NCBI GenBank assembly: GCA_039720395.1
Contig: CM077822.1
Coordinates: 20,357,267-20,421,266 of the forward strand
Length of the DNA stretch: 64,000 nucleotides
From: Liquidambar formosana
Taxonomy: Eukaryota; Streptophyta; Magnoliopsida; Saxifragales; Altingiaceae
Direction: 5' to 3'
Shown one piece after another: positions 48,901 to 56,400 of the stretch. Each line of letters begins with the position of its first letter. The stretch's first letter is position 1. The position numbers and the translations under genes were made by a program. The notes under the pieces were generated by a model. The model searched no databases, had not been told where the DNA came from, and saw only the letters and a list, made by a program, of their open reading frames with translations.

Positions 48901-51796
48901 TGATCAGTCCTTTATATATATATATGTGTGTGTGTGTGTGTATTCGTAGTGATGTGCTTGTGCTTTTATCCTTTGTTTTCACCTCAAAACTAACTTTGGT
49001 TCTATTTCAGGTTGAAAAGCAAAAGATTTTGCAAGTAAGCATGAGCAGATCTTTGCTTCTAACTAATGGATGCAACAAGGAAAACCAGGCTTTGGGAATG
49101 GAGGAAAATAGCGGAGCACAATCTGCCAAAACTGATTGTGCAGTTGCATGTGCTGAGAAAATCTTGGAGAATGCAAAGAATAAATTAAACCCGAGGCAAT
49201 GTAATCCCAATATCTCCACTGTTTCATCCACCTCAGGCTTTAGTAAAAATGCCACAGCTGGTGGGAAATTACAATCTCCTGGACATACAAAGAAGCCTTC
49301 TAGAGGTTCCTCCAGTTTCTTTGACAGGTAGTGTTGGTTTCATGATCATTTTTGTTTCTCCACTTCTTTTGTTTTCCAATTAGCAGTACAAGTGATGGGA
49401 ATTTGTAGTGGAAAACTGATTCTTAGAACGAAATAACTGGCACCCTTAAATTTGCACCTTCCTTTACCCTGGGAAGTGTGAACTAGTACAGCTATTCAAG
49501 CTATTTACAGCTAATTGGTGGTAGCTACCCTTACATGCATGATTAACTGCACTAGTAATGATTTTGCTCATGTGACTGATCTTGCCTTTTGAATTTGTAT
49601 CAAGAGGTTTAAGTGTTTTACAGCTCTTTTCATGGCATCTAATTTTGGATGGATCTTTGGTCTTATCTGGATTATCTATTTCATGACATAAAATTTTCTC
49701 TTTATTATTTACCAAATCTTTATTTTTATTGATTGCATCACAACTCACAAATGTGTACCATTCTATTGGTTTGATCAAAGTTCGCACAAGCTCTATCAAT
49801 TGACATTATATCAATATTTCCATACAGTTTTTAGTATTCTGGTAAATTTAAGTCTAATTTTGACTTATGAGTTATGATAGCTTTCTGATCCGAAGCCACA
49901 TCAGTTAAGACAGAGTACACATCCCGTTTCCCTCATGTTCCTCTTGATACACTTCTGCTCACTTTGATGCTTTTGTCTTAGATGCTGGATTATCTTATCC
50001 ACATTCCTCTTCTGTTTTCCATATTTTTAATGGTGTCAACTACTCCCTCCGTTTCATAATAAGTGTCCTACTTTCCTTTTTGGGATGTTTCAAAATAAGT
50101 GTCCCATTTCAAAATTCAATGGACCTTTTTTACTCATTTCCTAAAATACCCTTAAAAAGTTTTTCTTTCTTTTTCTAATGTTTTATAAACTTGAGGGCAA
50201 AATTAGAATTTCAAAATATATGCATTGATGTGAAAGCATTTAAAAGGGTTTCATTAAAAAGCATGCTTTTTCAAAGGGGACACTTATTATGAAACGAAGG
50301 GAGTACTTTTTTTAAAAAAATGCTTAATGAAATCGATGTCTTGTCATAGCTACAATCTCGACGCTATTCATATATTTAGTACTGGGTCTTTGTGAAGAAA
50401 AATAACAGCAATTTGTTGTGGCTGGTGGTGAAACATGATCCATAACGAGTTAATTAACATGCCAGACTGCGTGGTGATTCAAATTTTGTTGCAGATTACT
50501 CCTTTAAGTACTCATTTTTCTTCACATTTAAACCAGGTTTAGAAAGTTGAGCAGTGAAGGTTCTCAGAGTACTGATAATGCCATACAGAAGCCAGCCACC
50601 TTGGAGAGAGATTCACGTCCATTGCTATTTAAGTTCAATGAGGTAAAAAACTATTCATAGTAGTTCAATTCCCTCCATGCTATTATGCACATACTTAGGG
50701 TAATACTATGCATACGCTATCTGTTAGAATATCTGGTTGTGGTTTGGATTTTGTTCTACTATAACACAGGCACAACAGTTGACATTGGATTTGAATTGTT
50801 ATACATGTCAATATCCATGTTAGAGTTTTGTTGGTAAAAAATGTTAATGACAAATTTGTTGCTAATTAAATTACAGGTATGTATATATAGAGCAGGGAAT
50901 TGAGTTAATTGTCTGACTGCACTTTGTTTCTTAGCTTCCTCTTACTATAACTCCTCATTTCATACATTCAGTTTGAACGCAGAATCTAAGTTTTTAACTT
51001 TCTATATGGCAAATTTGTAACCCTTCCTCTCACACTGCCTTTTCCTGGGTAGACTTGCAATTAGTTTATTGGAAACAAAACTTTGAAGTGAGAATGCAGA
51101 ATTTAAGTCTCGACTTCTTTCTTAGTGAATTTCATCAATGGAGTTTACTTATGGACCAATATTACATGGACACTTTCAAAGTACATGAAGTAGCCATGTC
51201 AGATAATGTGTAACAGGTATGGGTTGTATCCGACATGCCTACTGGTTAGATACATACCCGACAAGCATGTCCAATAAAAGGAAAGAGGAACAAATTCCTA
51301 GCGCACAATATGTTACTGTACATACTCATTATTTGATCTTTGTTTATTTGTATGTATATTTCAATATCAGTGAGATACCCATGTTGGACATGCTATGCTA
51401 CATACATACTTTATTTCGGCTTAGAGTACGAAGGAGAAAATATGGATAAGATTATTCAACCTTGTTTCTGCGCTCCAAGGGGATTAGAAAAATTTGAAAC
51501 CTAGACGCACCCTGCATCTGACACTCATACCTAGCTCCACGTAACAAAGTCATAAACTATCATCTCCTCCATAAAACACCATCATTAGGAAGCGAAACAA
51601 ATCAATTAATCTGTTTTACTTGTTCAGGCAACTTATGTAGCAGCTTGAGCTTCACGCTTTGTAAACAGTTCACAAATTGGTATTGACAAAAATGAAGTAC
51701 ATTCTCACTCTGAATACTCTTTCCTTTTCTATTTCAATGCAGGGTTTTACAAATGCAGTAAAAAGGCCAGTTCGAATGCGCGAATTTCTACTATGA
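15296..51796 (+). CDS. CTF18: CTF18, C-terminal part of the alternative clamp-loader large subunit (16 exons)
   Basis: Exons: 15296-15406, 15567-15628, 21513-21557, 31114-31187, 37445-37512, 43916-43984, 44076-44176, 44269-44350, 44475-44553, 44661-44748, 44833-44986, 47702-47893, 47979-48038, 49011-49327, 50537-50642, 51743-51796 (TGA). All have GT/AG borders and phases match, giving 553 residues. CTF18 is the large subunit of the CTF18-RFC complex, which loads PCNA and supports cohesion between sister chromatids in the nucleus. The family is recognised from '[20 protein letters not shown]', '[39 protein letters not shown]', '[40 protein letters not shown]' and the C-terminal '[17 protein letters not shown]'. 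The first exon seen begins just after where Walker B lies in relatives, so ~40% of the protein (N-terminal domain, Walker A and B) is missing. It is either beyond position 1 or lost. A basic RRKKKRERK cluster in exon 7 could be a nuclear signal. Internal reading frame is intact. Confidence 0.9.
15407..15566 (+). repeat. Duplicated exon end with a dead splice donor
   Basis: The last bases of the first CTF18 exon and its donor ('ATCTCTGTCAAGACCT/GTAAGTTCAAAATG') recur at about 15470-15500 as 'catctctgtcaagacctataagttcaaaatg'. The donor GT has become AT there. A following 'TTATATTTCTTGATA' block is repeated as well. This is a local tandem duplication of about 80 bp inside the 160-bp intron. Confidence 0.75.
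15885..16495. mobile_element. hAT-like MITE (GGCCGGT family), copy 1
   Basis: 611 bp. The right end reads TTTAATAACTATG, the inverse of the left end of copy 2 (34766-35369). The left end is decayed ('cactgttattatacacagaccgg'). The interior near both ends is rich in 'ACCGG' and 'CCAGTGACCC' motifs. Flanking 8-mers aatattgt and cttattgt match at 6 of 8 positions. No ORF is present. It sits in the CTF18 intron between exons 2 and 3 of this window. Confidence 0.7.
16496..17725. other. Intron DNA, unassigned
   Basis: No gene found. It includes pyrimidine-rich tracts and a (CT)n microsatellite at about 17508-17529. The 17040-17725 part may be the decayed leader of the copia remnant that follows, but no LTR was recognised. 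Confidence 0.35.
17726..18380 (+). mobile_element. Decayed copia gag remnant
   Basis: Translations in shifting frames show a plant Copia gag. '[20 protein letters not shown]' is followed by a stop and frameshift, then '[17 protein letters not shown]', and later '[21 protein letters not shown]'. These match the order of the gag UBN2-like region. No LTR, protease or polymerase was found, so this is an old fragment. It is unrelated to the young copia at 4810-9933. Confidence 0.65.
18790..19135. repeat. Two adjacent foldback repeats with nested palindromes
   Basis: Two related units, about 18790-18960 and 18970-19135, are separated by a (TA)n tract. Each contains a palindrome around 'ttgatataagttatatcaa' and a larger inverted repeat around 'GGGGTTGTACCCC...GGGGTACAACCCC'. 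Each ends near 'ATATCAG-AC'. In single strand each would form compound hairpins. The unit does not match a MITE family I know, and no clear target duplication was found. Confidence 0.6.
19484..19655. mobile_element. MULE-like foldback MITE
   Basis: 172 bp that is almost entirely inverted repeat. The left arm GGAGGAATTACATAATGGCCC pairs with the right arm GGGGGAATTACAAAATGGCCC, and the similarity continues for about 60 bp ('CAAATCAATACAAT-GACTAGTAAC'). Possible 9-bp flanks aaaattata and aaaatttat agree at 6 of 9 positions. Confidence 0.65.
19656..21512. other. Intron DNA, unassigned
   Basis: Intron of CTF18. No repeat family or gene is recognised, and the small ORFs are not conserved-looking. 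The acceptor of the 45-nt exon lies at 21511-21512. Confidence 0.4.
22119..22434. mobile_element. Nested foldback element inserted in (TA)n
   Basis: The inner element, 22172-22388, has about 65-bp inverted ends ('GGGTTTTCTTAACGTGTGCCC' left; 'GGGTTTCCTTAAAGTGTGCCC' right in reverse). It is flanked on both sides by TA repeats. Outside these, 'tggatactacagggacatgacta' and 'tagtcatgttcctgtagtatcca' form a second pair of inverted arms. The whole makes a ~310-bp hairpin, so an element inserted at the centre of an existing palindrome. A third 'cgttaagaaaaccc' terminus follows at about 22430-22443. Confidence 0.65.
22461..22718 (-). mobile_element. RTE-type LINE 3' fragment
   Basis: Begins on the + strand with 'cttaacaaagtcttaatcctatctacttggggttgactacat'. 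In reverse this is the same 3' end type as the RTE remnant at 12311-13340 ('GTAG-CCAACCCC...AAGGCTTTGTT'). Only about 260 bp remains. Confidence 0.6.
22733..22910 (+). mobile_element. L1 LINE 3' end with poly(A)
   Basis: The tail 'GGACTCCTTGTCCAATTTGTA...TTAATTAATACATTAA' followed by an A18 run matches the 3' ends of the other L1 copies in the window (for example before 34643 and 36827). It is severely 5'-truncated, with no coding domain left. Confidence 0.55.
23040..23465 (-). pseudogene. L1 zinc-binding reverse-transcriptase C-terminal ORF
   Basis: 141 open codons of the L1 C-terminal region. It has a zf-RVT-like 'CIVC...HLFLHYY' (final Cys replaced) and the '[20 protein letters not shown]' block typical of plant LINEs. 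It is a transposon remnant, not a host gene. Confidence 0.8.
23545..24535. mobile_element. Unclassified ~1-kb insertion in the old L1
   Basis: It interrupts the L1 exactly between 'FAWTIAHRS' (- strand, upstream piece) and '[19 protein letters not shown]' (downstream piece), which are contiguous in other copies. Near its borders the flanks gtgttacat (about 23528) and atgtaacat (about 24527) agree at 7 of 9 positions. Close to the ends there are inverted 'GGTACGGGTATGGGATCC' and 'CCCCGTATCC' type sequences. It also contains a (GA)n tract at 23639-23685 and a (CATA)n/(CA)n tract at about 24386-24416. No transposase was found, and the superfamily is uncertain. Confidence 0.5.
25404..25880 (+). 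mobile_element. 5'-truncated L1 LINE with 16-bp target duplication
   Basis: A 477-bp insert whose coding end reads '[44 protein letters not shown]', the L1 C-terminal region. This is followed by a 3' UTR and an A10 tail ending at 25880. Perfect 16-bp direct repeats (ttaatcttttcccaac) flank it at 25388-25403 and 25881-25896. Poly(A) plus a long duplication is the signature of target-primed reverse transcription. It lies inside the older, oppositely oriented L1. Confidence 0.93.
26317..26675 (-). repeat. 3' LTR of the PDS5-carrying element
   Basis: 359 bp, the left-hand copy on the + strand. The internal 243-codon ORF runs about 22 codons into this LTR before stopping at 26609. Confidence 0.88.
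26609..27340 (-). CDS. Second ORF of the PDS5-carrying retrotransposon, function unknown
   Basis: 243 codons, in frame with the PDS5 fragment and separated from it by one TAG. The N-terminal half is acidic and probably disordered. The middle is helical ('[35 protein letters not shown]'). The C-terminal end is encoded partly by the 3' LTR. I see no gag, zinc-knuckle or enzyme motif. It could be more captured host sequence or an element-specific protein. An ORF of this length in such a young element suggests either recent capture or some selection. Confidence 0.5.
   Translation of the reverse strand: MKLIQDMSAKLDTQPQSDLANEPKPMPQGVVSFPNPMLAKDNLEGDIEVVTKVDHLCAEFVSTVEHWCIADASSFEIQEGVVAKHESLAPRVVSEFAHGTKDLVMDLAPIVDNLGVEKIVVQESRPEKTNLSKFIACLSGLFKVQIIDFLGVENFELTCDRYLLEFFAKLKILLRVAHFEVELTKRLKQLAYSKYLFIWNGRIQYLHPNSNSRSSFSHPGRIDGDSMHVVQQGGPIRPINLKT
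27350..27742 (-). pseudogene. Captured PDS5 (cohesin regulator) gene fragment
   Basis: 130 codons with clear similarity to the N-terminal HEAT-repeat region of plant PDS5. It shows '[20 protein letters not shown]', '[34 protein letters not shown]', '[25 protein letters not shown]' and '[12 protein letters not shown]'. Homology starts slightly upstream of the ATG ('TKLCLM'). PDS5 binds cohesin and tunes its hold on sister chromatids. The fragment has no intron within about 400 bp, which fits capture from a spliced transcript. It ends in a TAG at 27350-27352. The same frame continues ten codons later into the next ORF. Substitutions relative to what the family usually shows suggest relaxed constraint. 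It is not a functional PDS5 gene. Confidence 0.85.
27743..28579 (-). mobile_element. Leader region of the PDS5-carrying element
   Basis: Low-complexity sequence rich in G and T on the + strand, with repeated 'TTTTGG', 'GATGATGG' and 'GGTTTTGG' motifs and a T31 run at 27979-28009. The unit 'GGTGGAGGTTGTTTCTGCCATGGTGAAAGGTG' is present twice (about 28475-28507 and 28535-28568). ORFs here are side products of composition. Confidence 0.6.
28580..28591 (-). other. Primer-binding site of the PDS5-carrying element
   Basis: TGGTATCAAAGC on the - strand, one base different from the initiator tRNA-Met primer site used by the copia element at 9783-9794. It is separated from the LTR by three bases. Confidence 0.75.
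28595..28952 (-). repeat. 5' LTR of the PDS5-carrying element
   Basis: 358 bp. Starts TGATGGGGACAGC and ends TTGTCCTGCATCA on the - strand. TATA-like 'CTATATATAGG' lies near 28777-28788. It is about 97-98% identical by eye to the copy at 26317-26675. Confidence 0.88.
29851..30472. other. Intron DNA with a long poly-C run
   Basis: No gene. A homopolymer of 31 C at 30089-30119 follows a CCCCC-TG start. A short (TA)n occurs at 30257-30273. Otherwise AT-rich. Confidence 0.7.
30487..30679 (-). mobile_element. SINE with 14-bp target duplication
   Basis: A 193-bp insert flanked by perfect direct repeats gatgtgcgtgtttt at 30473-30486 and 30680-30693. Read on the - strand it starts TCGCCCCTATGCGG, contains 'CAATCATGCCCTGGTGGTGCTCCC', and ends 'TTGCTAATCAA' next to an A-rich tract. 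Size, GC content, absence of coding and long duplication all fit a SINE. I did not confirm tRNA-like box A and box B, so the promoter type is open. Confidence 0.8.
31376..32921 (-). mobile_element. L1 LINE 3' part with zf-RVT and RNase H domains
   Basis: Read on the - strand: '[21 protein letters not shown]', a zf-RVT-like region ('[21 protein letters not shown]', '[18 protein letters not shown]'), and finally a C-terminal RNase H ('[32 protein letters not shown]' and '[13 protein letters not shown]'). Stops and frameshifts are frequent. A small + strand L1 3' tail with A-rich end (about 32170-32270) interrupts it. Its upstream half is found at 36838-37300, so this L1 was split by the insertion block 32922-36827. 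Confidence 0.75.
32922..34643 (+). mobile_element. 5'-truncated L1 LINE (+), decayed
   Basis: Begins in the reverse-transcriptase thumb ('[24 protein letters not shown]', '[30 protein letters not shown]', then '[22 protein letters not shown]'). It continues to a zf-RVT domain at 33858-34211 ('[18 protein letters not shown]', '[26 protein letters not shown]') and the '[11 protein letters not shown]' block. It ends in an A17 tail at about 34627-34643. Several frameshifts are present. It is oriented opposite to the older L1 it interrupts. Confidence 0.8.
33858..34211 (+). pseudogene. L1 zf-RVT ORF
   Basis: 117 open codons containing the L1 zinc-binding motif 'CILC...DHLFLHC'. It is part of the L1 copy at 32922-34643 and not a host gene. 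Confidence 0.8.
34766..35369. mobile_element. hAT-like MITE (GGCCGGT family), copy 2
   Basis: 604 bp with terminal inverted repeats CATAGTTATTAAACCCGG (left) and CATAGTTATTCAACCTGA (right, reversed). It has a perfect 8-bp target duplication gtctatag at 34758-34765 and 35370-35377. The 8-bp duplication points to the hAT superfamily. No ORF is present. The interior shares the 'CCGGACTGGCCGGTTAGA', 'GGTTGAACCAGTGACCC' and 'ACCACTAGTCCA' type blocks with copy 1 at 15885-16495. Confidence 0.88.
35378..36284. other. Unassigned, LTR-like sequence
   Basis: Begins TGTCGGGCC and ends CCTTACA, with 'CTATATAAG' in a promoter-like position on the - strand at about 36085-36095. It looks like a solitary LTR, but no matching 5-bp flanks were found and no primer site adjoins it. 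A 'CCCTCGATC-ATTGG' motif is repeated at about 35454-35470 and 35533-35560. Confidence 0.3.
36285..36827 (+). mobile_element. L1 LINE 3' end (+)
   Basis: Codes for '[39 protein letters not shown]', the L1 zf-RVT region, then '[14 protein letters not shown]' and '[14 protein letters not shown]'. A 3' UTR with 'GGACTTCTTGTCC' ends in an A-rich tail. The sequence aaaatgaattg at 36828-36838 follows. It nearly repeats aaaatgaactg at 32911-32921, the left border of the insertion block. Confidence 0.75.
36838..37300 (-). mobile_element. L1 LINE middle part (-)
   Basis: Reads '[27 protein letters not shown]' and '[27 protein letters not shown]', the region just after the L1 reverse transcriptase. 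It leads directly into the piece at 32921-31376 across the insertion block, so the two belong to one L1. Confidence 0.75.
37513..38089. other. Intron DNA, unassigned
   Basis: AT-rich CTF18 intron sequence without a recognised gene or repeat. Confidence 0.4.
38092..38363. mobile_element. Stowaway MITE
   Basis: 272 bp with terminal inverted repeats CTCCCTCCGTCCCA and (reversed) CTCCCTCCGTCCCA, flanked by TA on both sides (38090-38091 and 38364-38365). The sequence and TA duplication are diagnostic for Stowaway (Tc1/mariner). No ORF. Confidence 0.95.
38438..38973. repeat. Tandem duplication, two ~265-bp units
   Basis: Copy 1 (38438-38697) and copy 2 (38698-38973) both start ACATTTTTACAAAAA and both contain 'ATAGTAGGTAATGATGTTAAA', 'GAGGATTTGGACTGTTATA' and 'GAGGACACCTCTC'. 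Copy 2 has about 20 extra bases in two small insertions, one a doubling of 'gactcttga'. No coding potential. Confidence 0.88.
38974..43038. other. Intron DNA with decayed repeats
   Basis: CTF18 intron. 39090-39330 has repeated 'GAAATCGATTGAAA'-like motifs. 39840-40930 resembles an old LTR (TATA-like 'GGTATAAATACC' at about 40351, and repeats of 'GTTCGAAC'). 41870-41970 carries ATATCG-type motifs like those of the element at 43039. Microsatellites: (TA)n at 42080 and (CA)n at 42207-42234. No gene was found. Confidence 0.4.
43039..43794. mobile_element. hAT-like element filled with ATATCG repeats
   Basis: 756 bp. The inverted ends are CAAGGACTTTAATATCG (left) and CAGGGACTTAAAAATCG (right, reversed). 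It has a perfect 8-bp target duplication atcgtgac at 43031-43038 and 43795-43802. Both subterminal zones (43060-43140 and 43540-43780) are packed with 'GATATATCG', 'CGATATC' and 'TTCGATAT' units. Such subterminal motif arrays are expected transposase-binding sites in hAT elements. No transposase ORF. It ends about 110 bp before a CTF18 exon. Confidence 0.88.
44987..46269. other. Intron DNA with A33 run
   Basis: CTF18 intron. A run of 33 A at 45883-45915 may be the tail of an unrecognised retro-insertion. No gene. Confidence 0.5.
46270..46760 (+). mobile_element. L1 LINE endonuclease fragment
   Basis: Codes for '[33 protein letters not shown]', the plant L1 apurinic-type endonuclease core with the 'GDFN' motif. 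After a frameshift it reads '[14 protein letters not shown]' and '[18 protein letters not shown]'. Reverse transcriptase and a 3' tail are absent. It is the only endonuclease piece in the window. Confidence 0.8.
46761..47701. other. Intron DNA, unassigned
   Basis: AT-rich CTF18 intron with A-rich tracts at about 47010-47035 and a (TA)n at 47274-47290. No gene. Confidence 0.4.
48039..49010. other. Intron DNA, unassigned
   Basis: CTF18 intron. A near-perfect palindrome 'tgagatgtaatattataa / ttataatattacatctca' lies at about 48195-48236. Nothing coding was seen. Confidence 0.5.
50043..50303. mobile_element. Stowaway MITE
   Basis: 261 bp with inverted ends CTCCCTCCGTTTCATAATAAG and (reversed) CTCCCTTCGTTTCATAATAAG, flanked by TA at 50041-50042 and 50304-50305. 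Same superfamily as 38092-38363 but a different subfamily. It lies in a CTF18 intron. Confidence 0.95.
50643..51742. other. Last CTF18 intron
   Basis: AT-rich, with no recognised repeat or gene. An ORF at 51219-51449 is not supported by any motif. Confidence 0.5.
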
Positions 51797-53408
51797 ATCT
51801 ATGATTAATCAGGGTCTTTTTGTCACATGTTGAAGGTATATGTTGATTTCTTTTCCCTACCCCAAATTTATCAATTTTTCTTGTAATGTTCTTAATGCAT
51901 TTTTATTTGCAGTGGTATAGAAACTCTCTTGTATTGTGTGACACTGCTTAAGCAGCTTTACTTCTTTTATAAAGGATCACTTGGGAAACTGCTGTGCCAA
52001 TTTCAAATTCAGTTAAATAATCAGCTTTTTCATCTTTATCATTCTGCATCTACTTGCCGTGTAGAAATCTGTTGGTCAAAGTTTATTTATCAAGGAAGTA
52101 CTGCCATGATTCCACTAAAAGCCAATTTTTTTTTCTGAAATTACAATGTCATTTTCAAGCCACCCCATAATCCAACTATTTATCTTCCAACCATGTCCAA
52201 TAATGGTAAACCTAGGACAGCTTACCCAAATTGACCTGATTAATTTGGTATCCCTTTGTTTGTTATGTGCCCAAAAGAACTTGAACAGTTAGATCTAACG
52301 AAATGAACCTAAACCCAAAGCAGCACCTTCCCAATGTGTTTTATCTTGATGGATCATGGCCTATTTAATCTACTTGGTTTGTTTTTAGAGTAGGGATCAT
52401 CTTTTCATTCATTTTATTTGCCTCTAAAGAAGTAAAAATGAAGTAGGTTGAGTTCTTTATTAGCCGTTATGTAATGTAGACATTCACCCTGAAATCATCG
52501 TCATTGTCATCTTGCTTTAATGCAACTGCTTTGGGAAAAATCTGTGAGACTTTTCAATCAATAGGGCAACCTCTAGTCTTTTGAAGCTTTTGAACTGTAT
52601 CAGATTTTCCAGGCTGGTTTTTCAATGAACGTCTCCCAAGCCTTGTCTCACAGCGGTGATACAATGTCACATCTGTAACTTCCAACATCTGGCAAGCTTG
52701 AATTAAATCCTATTAATTTAGTTTTTCTTATTATTATATTTTTTCGATGTGTCTAGACTAAGTGGAAGCACAACATTCTAGTCATCAAATAAGGGTGTTT
52801 GGATGCCACATGGAATTAAAATCCTTCCATTCTGTTTAATGTGGCATTTAAAATGAAATTATAATCTCAAATATGAAGAACTATTTTTAGGCTCCATTTT
52901 CTCTAATGACTTCAATTTTGTGGATGCATTTGTTCCTTGGGATACTATAAAAGACGTTGAACCATTCCAATTCTATGAGACATTCAACAGCATTCAAAAT
53001 CATTATAACTGCAGTTTCTTCTTATAAGATTCTAGATTCTCCATGTACCGTACTTGTAGAAAGTAAGAAAAATGAGGAACTTCCATAGAACTCTTAAGAC
53101 ACCATCGCACAAATATTAGAATACTGATTTCTACATGTTAATCAAAATGATTTTAAACTTTACACCATCAAAAGAAGATTATGTAAAGGGCAAAAAAAAA
53201 AAAAACAATTGTCTAATACTATGAGGACTCTCCATTCGTATCCATACAAAAAGAAATCTGTAGTGCATTCGCCAAGTTATCTTGATGAAGCTGGATGCAA
53301 CATGGGTGATTACCACCCAACATACTAGTTTTCATCGCTCATATTTTGGGAATGGGAAAAATGTCCTAATAAATTCCAACACCAGTTTCAAAAAAATTTC
53401 CCGTGTCA
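51797..53408. other. CTF18 3' region and space between convergent genes
   Basis: CTF18 (+) and the CSLD gene (-) converge here. The 3' UTRs of both must lie in this stretch. A possible 3'-UTR intron of CTF18 starts soon after the stop codon. No other gene is seen. Confidence 0.6.
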
Positions 53409-56400
53409 TTATATCTGAACATTTCCATTTGAGGCAGTGGTGCTATCATCTGGAGGGCTGATAGTTATCCAAAGCAAAGATACCGTAATTGAAACCAGCC
53501 CTGACCACACATACACAATTGTGGGCAGCTTTCCTCTTCTTCCCATCAATCCTTTGGCGAATGGGTACATGTGAGCCAACACCCAGAAGCTAAAGAAGCT
53601 CCCGCCAATAAGCTTATTCCACTGCGGAATCACACTGTAAATAGTTCTTGAGATCCCAATAACAACAGCAACAACATTGACCACTATGATAGTTAGTGGC
53701 ATTATGAAGAGACTGGTCCACCTTACGACGTAAAGATCAGCATAAATGTCATCTTCATCTTCAGCTGAAGACTTGGAGGTTAACTTGAATGAGATCTCAA
53801 TACCAGCTACGACCTTGAGGAGACCCTGGATTACAGCAACAAGGTGAGCACTAGAGCCACCTATGACCCAAAACTGCTCATTACGCCACCATTCCTCTAG
53901 GCCGATACCAGACCACTTGACTTCCAGAAGGGAGAGGAAAGTAAGTGAGACAGTGATAGAGAGAAGGTAGATAAGGAATGCAATATCTAGGCTTTGAACG
54001 ATGAAGTGTCCTGAGAAGAGGGAGAGAGCAGGGAGGAAACAGTAGACGACAAGGAAGATGGAGGTGAATGGGTAGATGCCAACATTGAGGTATGCAATGC
54101 GCTGTAGGAACTTGAGGCGAGAGCTTGCAAGAAAGGCGTTGTTTCGAGAGAAGAATATCTCGACTGAACCCGTGGCCCATCGAAGGACCTGGTGTAGGCG
54201 GTCAGTGAGGTTGATGGGTGCAGTGCCGCGGAAGGCATCGCGCTTGGTGATGCAGTAGATGGACCGCCACCCACGGTTGTGCATTCTGTAACCAGTCACC
54301 ACATCCTCCGTCACTGATCCATAGATCCAACCTATCCTGTCTCCCCATTCAGTCTTATCCTCATACCTGTGAATTCATTCATGTCAAAACACAGTCTGCG
54401 TTTGGTTCAAGAAACTTATGCAGGAAAGTGAAATGTGGGAAATGAAAAGGATGATGTTAGAACTTGATTTATGAGAAAGTTGTAAGAAAATATAAGTGTA
54501 AAAGTGTAACTTTTCCACAACGCTTTTTCTTGTTAAAAATACAGAATGTGTTTTGTGGGAGACCTTTTTCTACATGAAGGACTTAATGGGTAGTTGTTAA
54601 TGGCGAGGCCTGCAAAATTCATGCTAACCAAACACAATGGTAGAAAAGTTCACTTTCCTTTCCTTTTCTCGCCAACATGTTTCATGATCAGTTTACCCAA
54701 AAATCATATGCATGTCTTGCAAATTAATTGAGGAGAAGAATGTGATGATATAAGTAGAAGCAAATATATACCAGCAGGAGATGACAGCAACAGCCTCAGC
54801 AACAGTGGGAGCATCAAGTGGTGGACGAGGAATGAGCAGCGCACCAGGCGGCCGGCCATTCTTGACAGATAAGTGATCAGCGAGGGGCCGTCCTTGAAAC
54901 TCGGCAATGGGTATAGAATCAGTGAACACATTTGAATTACCAAACTTCTTGGGCAGGCTCAAGTCAGGGTGCGACGTGAGGGGCAGTGTGTCGGAGTCAT
55001 CTTCCTCAGATTGCATCTGAATATTTCGGGCACGGCTCTTGGTCTGCCCAAACATGCCTGTGTAGTCATTTGCCCTTGGCGGGTGAAAACCATAGAGTGC
55101 ATATCGCCGGAACATGCAGCCAGTTCCCACATACACAGGGCCTTGAAGGCCGTCGAGAGCTCGCATATTTCCTGTTGCACAAAATGGCCATAGTTGGATG
55201 AGGTGCAAAGTGAATAATTAGTGACAAAACTTAGAAGAGGAAATGCTTCTAATCATAGTTTCCATGCAAGGAGTGGTGCTATGCAACATCACAAGAAAAA
55301 GCTACAAAGATTCGCTATTGACATAGCATGCCATAGGATAATGACATGACATCTTATCATATCATCATCAATTAATAAAATCCGGTCATTTTAAATTTTG
55401 AATTTCACATTATCATCACAATAATGTCACATGTCACATTATTAGCAATATTGACACGACATGCTACATAGACATTCACGTATGCATGTCACGTTAATAG
55501 TGATTTGTTGTATCGTTTTTTTATTATCAAGGATAGATCCAAGTGTAGATTGGGGTTCATGCCTTAGACAAATTTTTTAAAAATATTTTAGAGCTATATA
55601 TAGGTTTCAAAACAGAACTGATCGAGTGCGGGACAACATCTAGGATAAGTCGCATTGCTCGAAGCTGTGTGTGGACTTTCACGCATTTTCCACACACGGC
55701 TCCAAATTGTGAGATCCCATCTGGAATAATTGGACGGTCCGCATCCGATCATTTTCGGGTTTCAAAATATTGAAAGTTTTGTAAACATGACCCCTTCAAT
55801 GTATTCGTCTTAAATTAAAAAATGTTATAATTTTGTATCAATACTACTAATTTGGCCAACCAAATAAAAATTAATTGGCCCGCCCCTGATTGTAGTGGTT
55901 CAGATCCCCTTTATATATATATCTATATATTATTTTATTCGGATGGCAGCATTTTCCTTCACATTTTAGCTGGGAGGATTTTCCTTCCATGTTAATCACA
56001 CTGGTGGGCAAATGCCAAACATACCATCAAAGAAGACAGTGTTATGGTTAGCATATCGGTCCGACGGATCGATCCCTTCGAATCTTTGTGGGAACTGTAT
56101 GTAGCAAATCCGATCGCCGCCGCGGTCCATCATGAAGCACATACCTTCTTTTATGGCTAGAGAATTGTAAATGTAATGGTCACAGTCCAAGTTGAGTATG
56201 AATGGTCCATTGGACAGAATCGCAGAAGCCCTAACCAAGGCATTCATGGCTCCCGCCTTTTTGTTGTGGTCAAAACCAGGTCGTTTCTCCCTCGATACGT
56301 ACGCAAACATTGGCAGCCGAATGTCGACGCCGGTGAAATCCAAACGCTTCTCGTCGGGGTGACCCAGCACTAGATCATTCTCCGGGACCTTGGTCATCAC

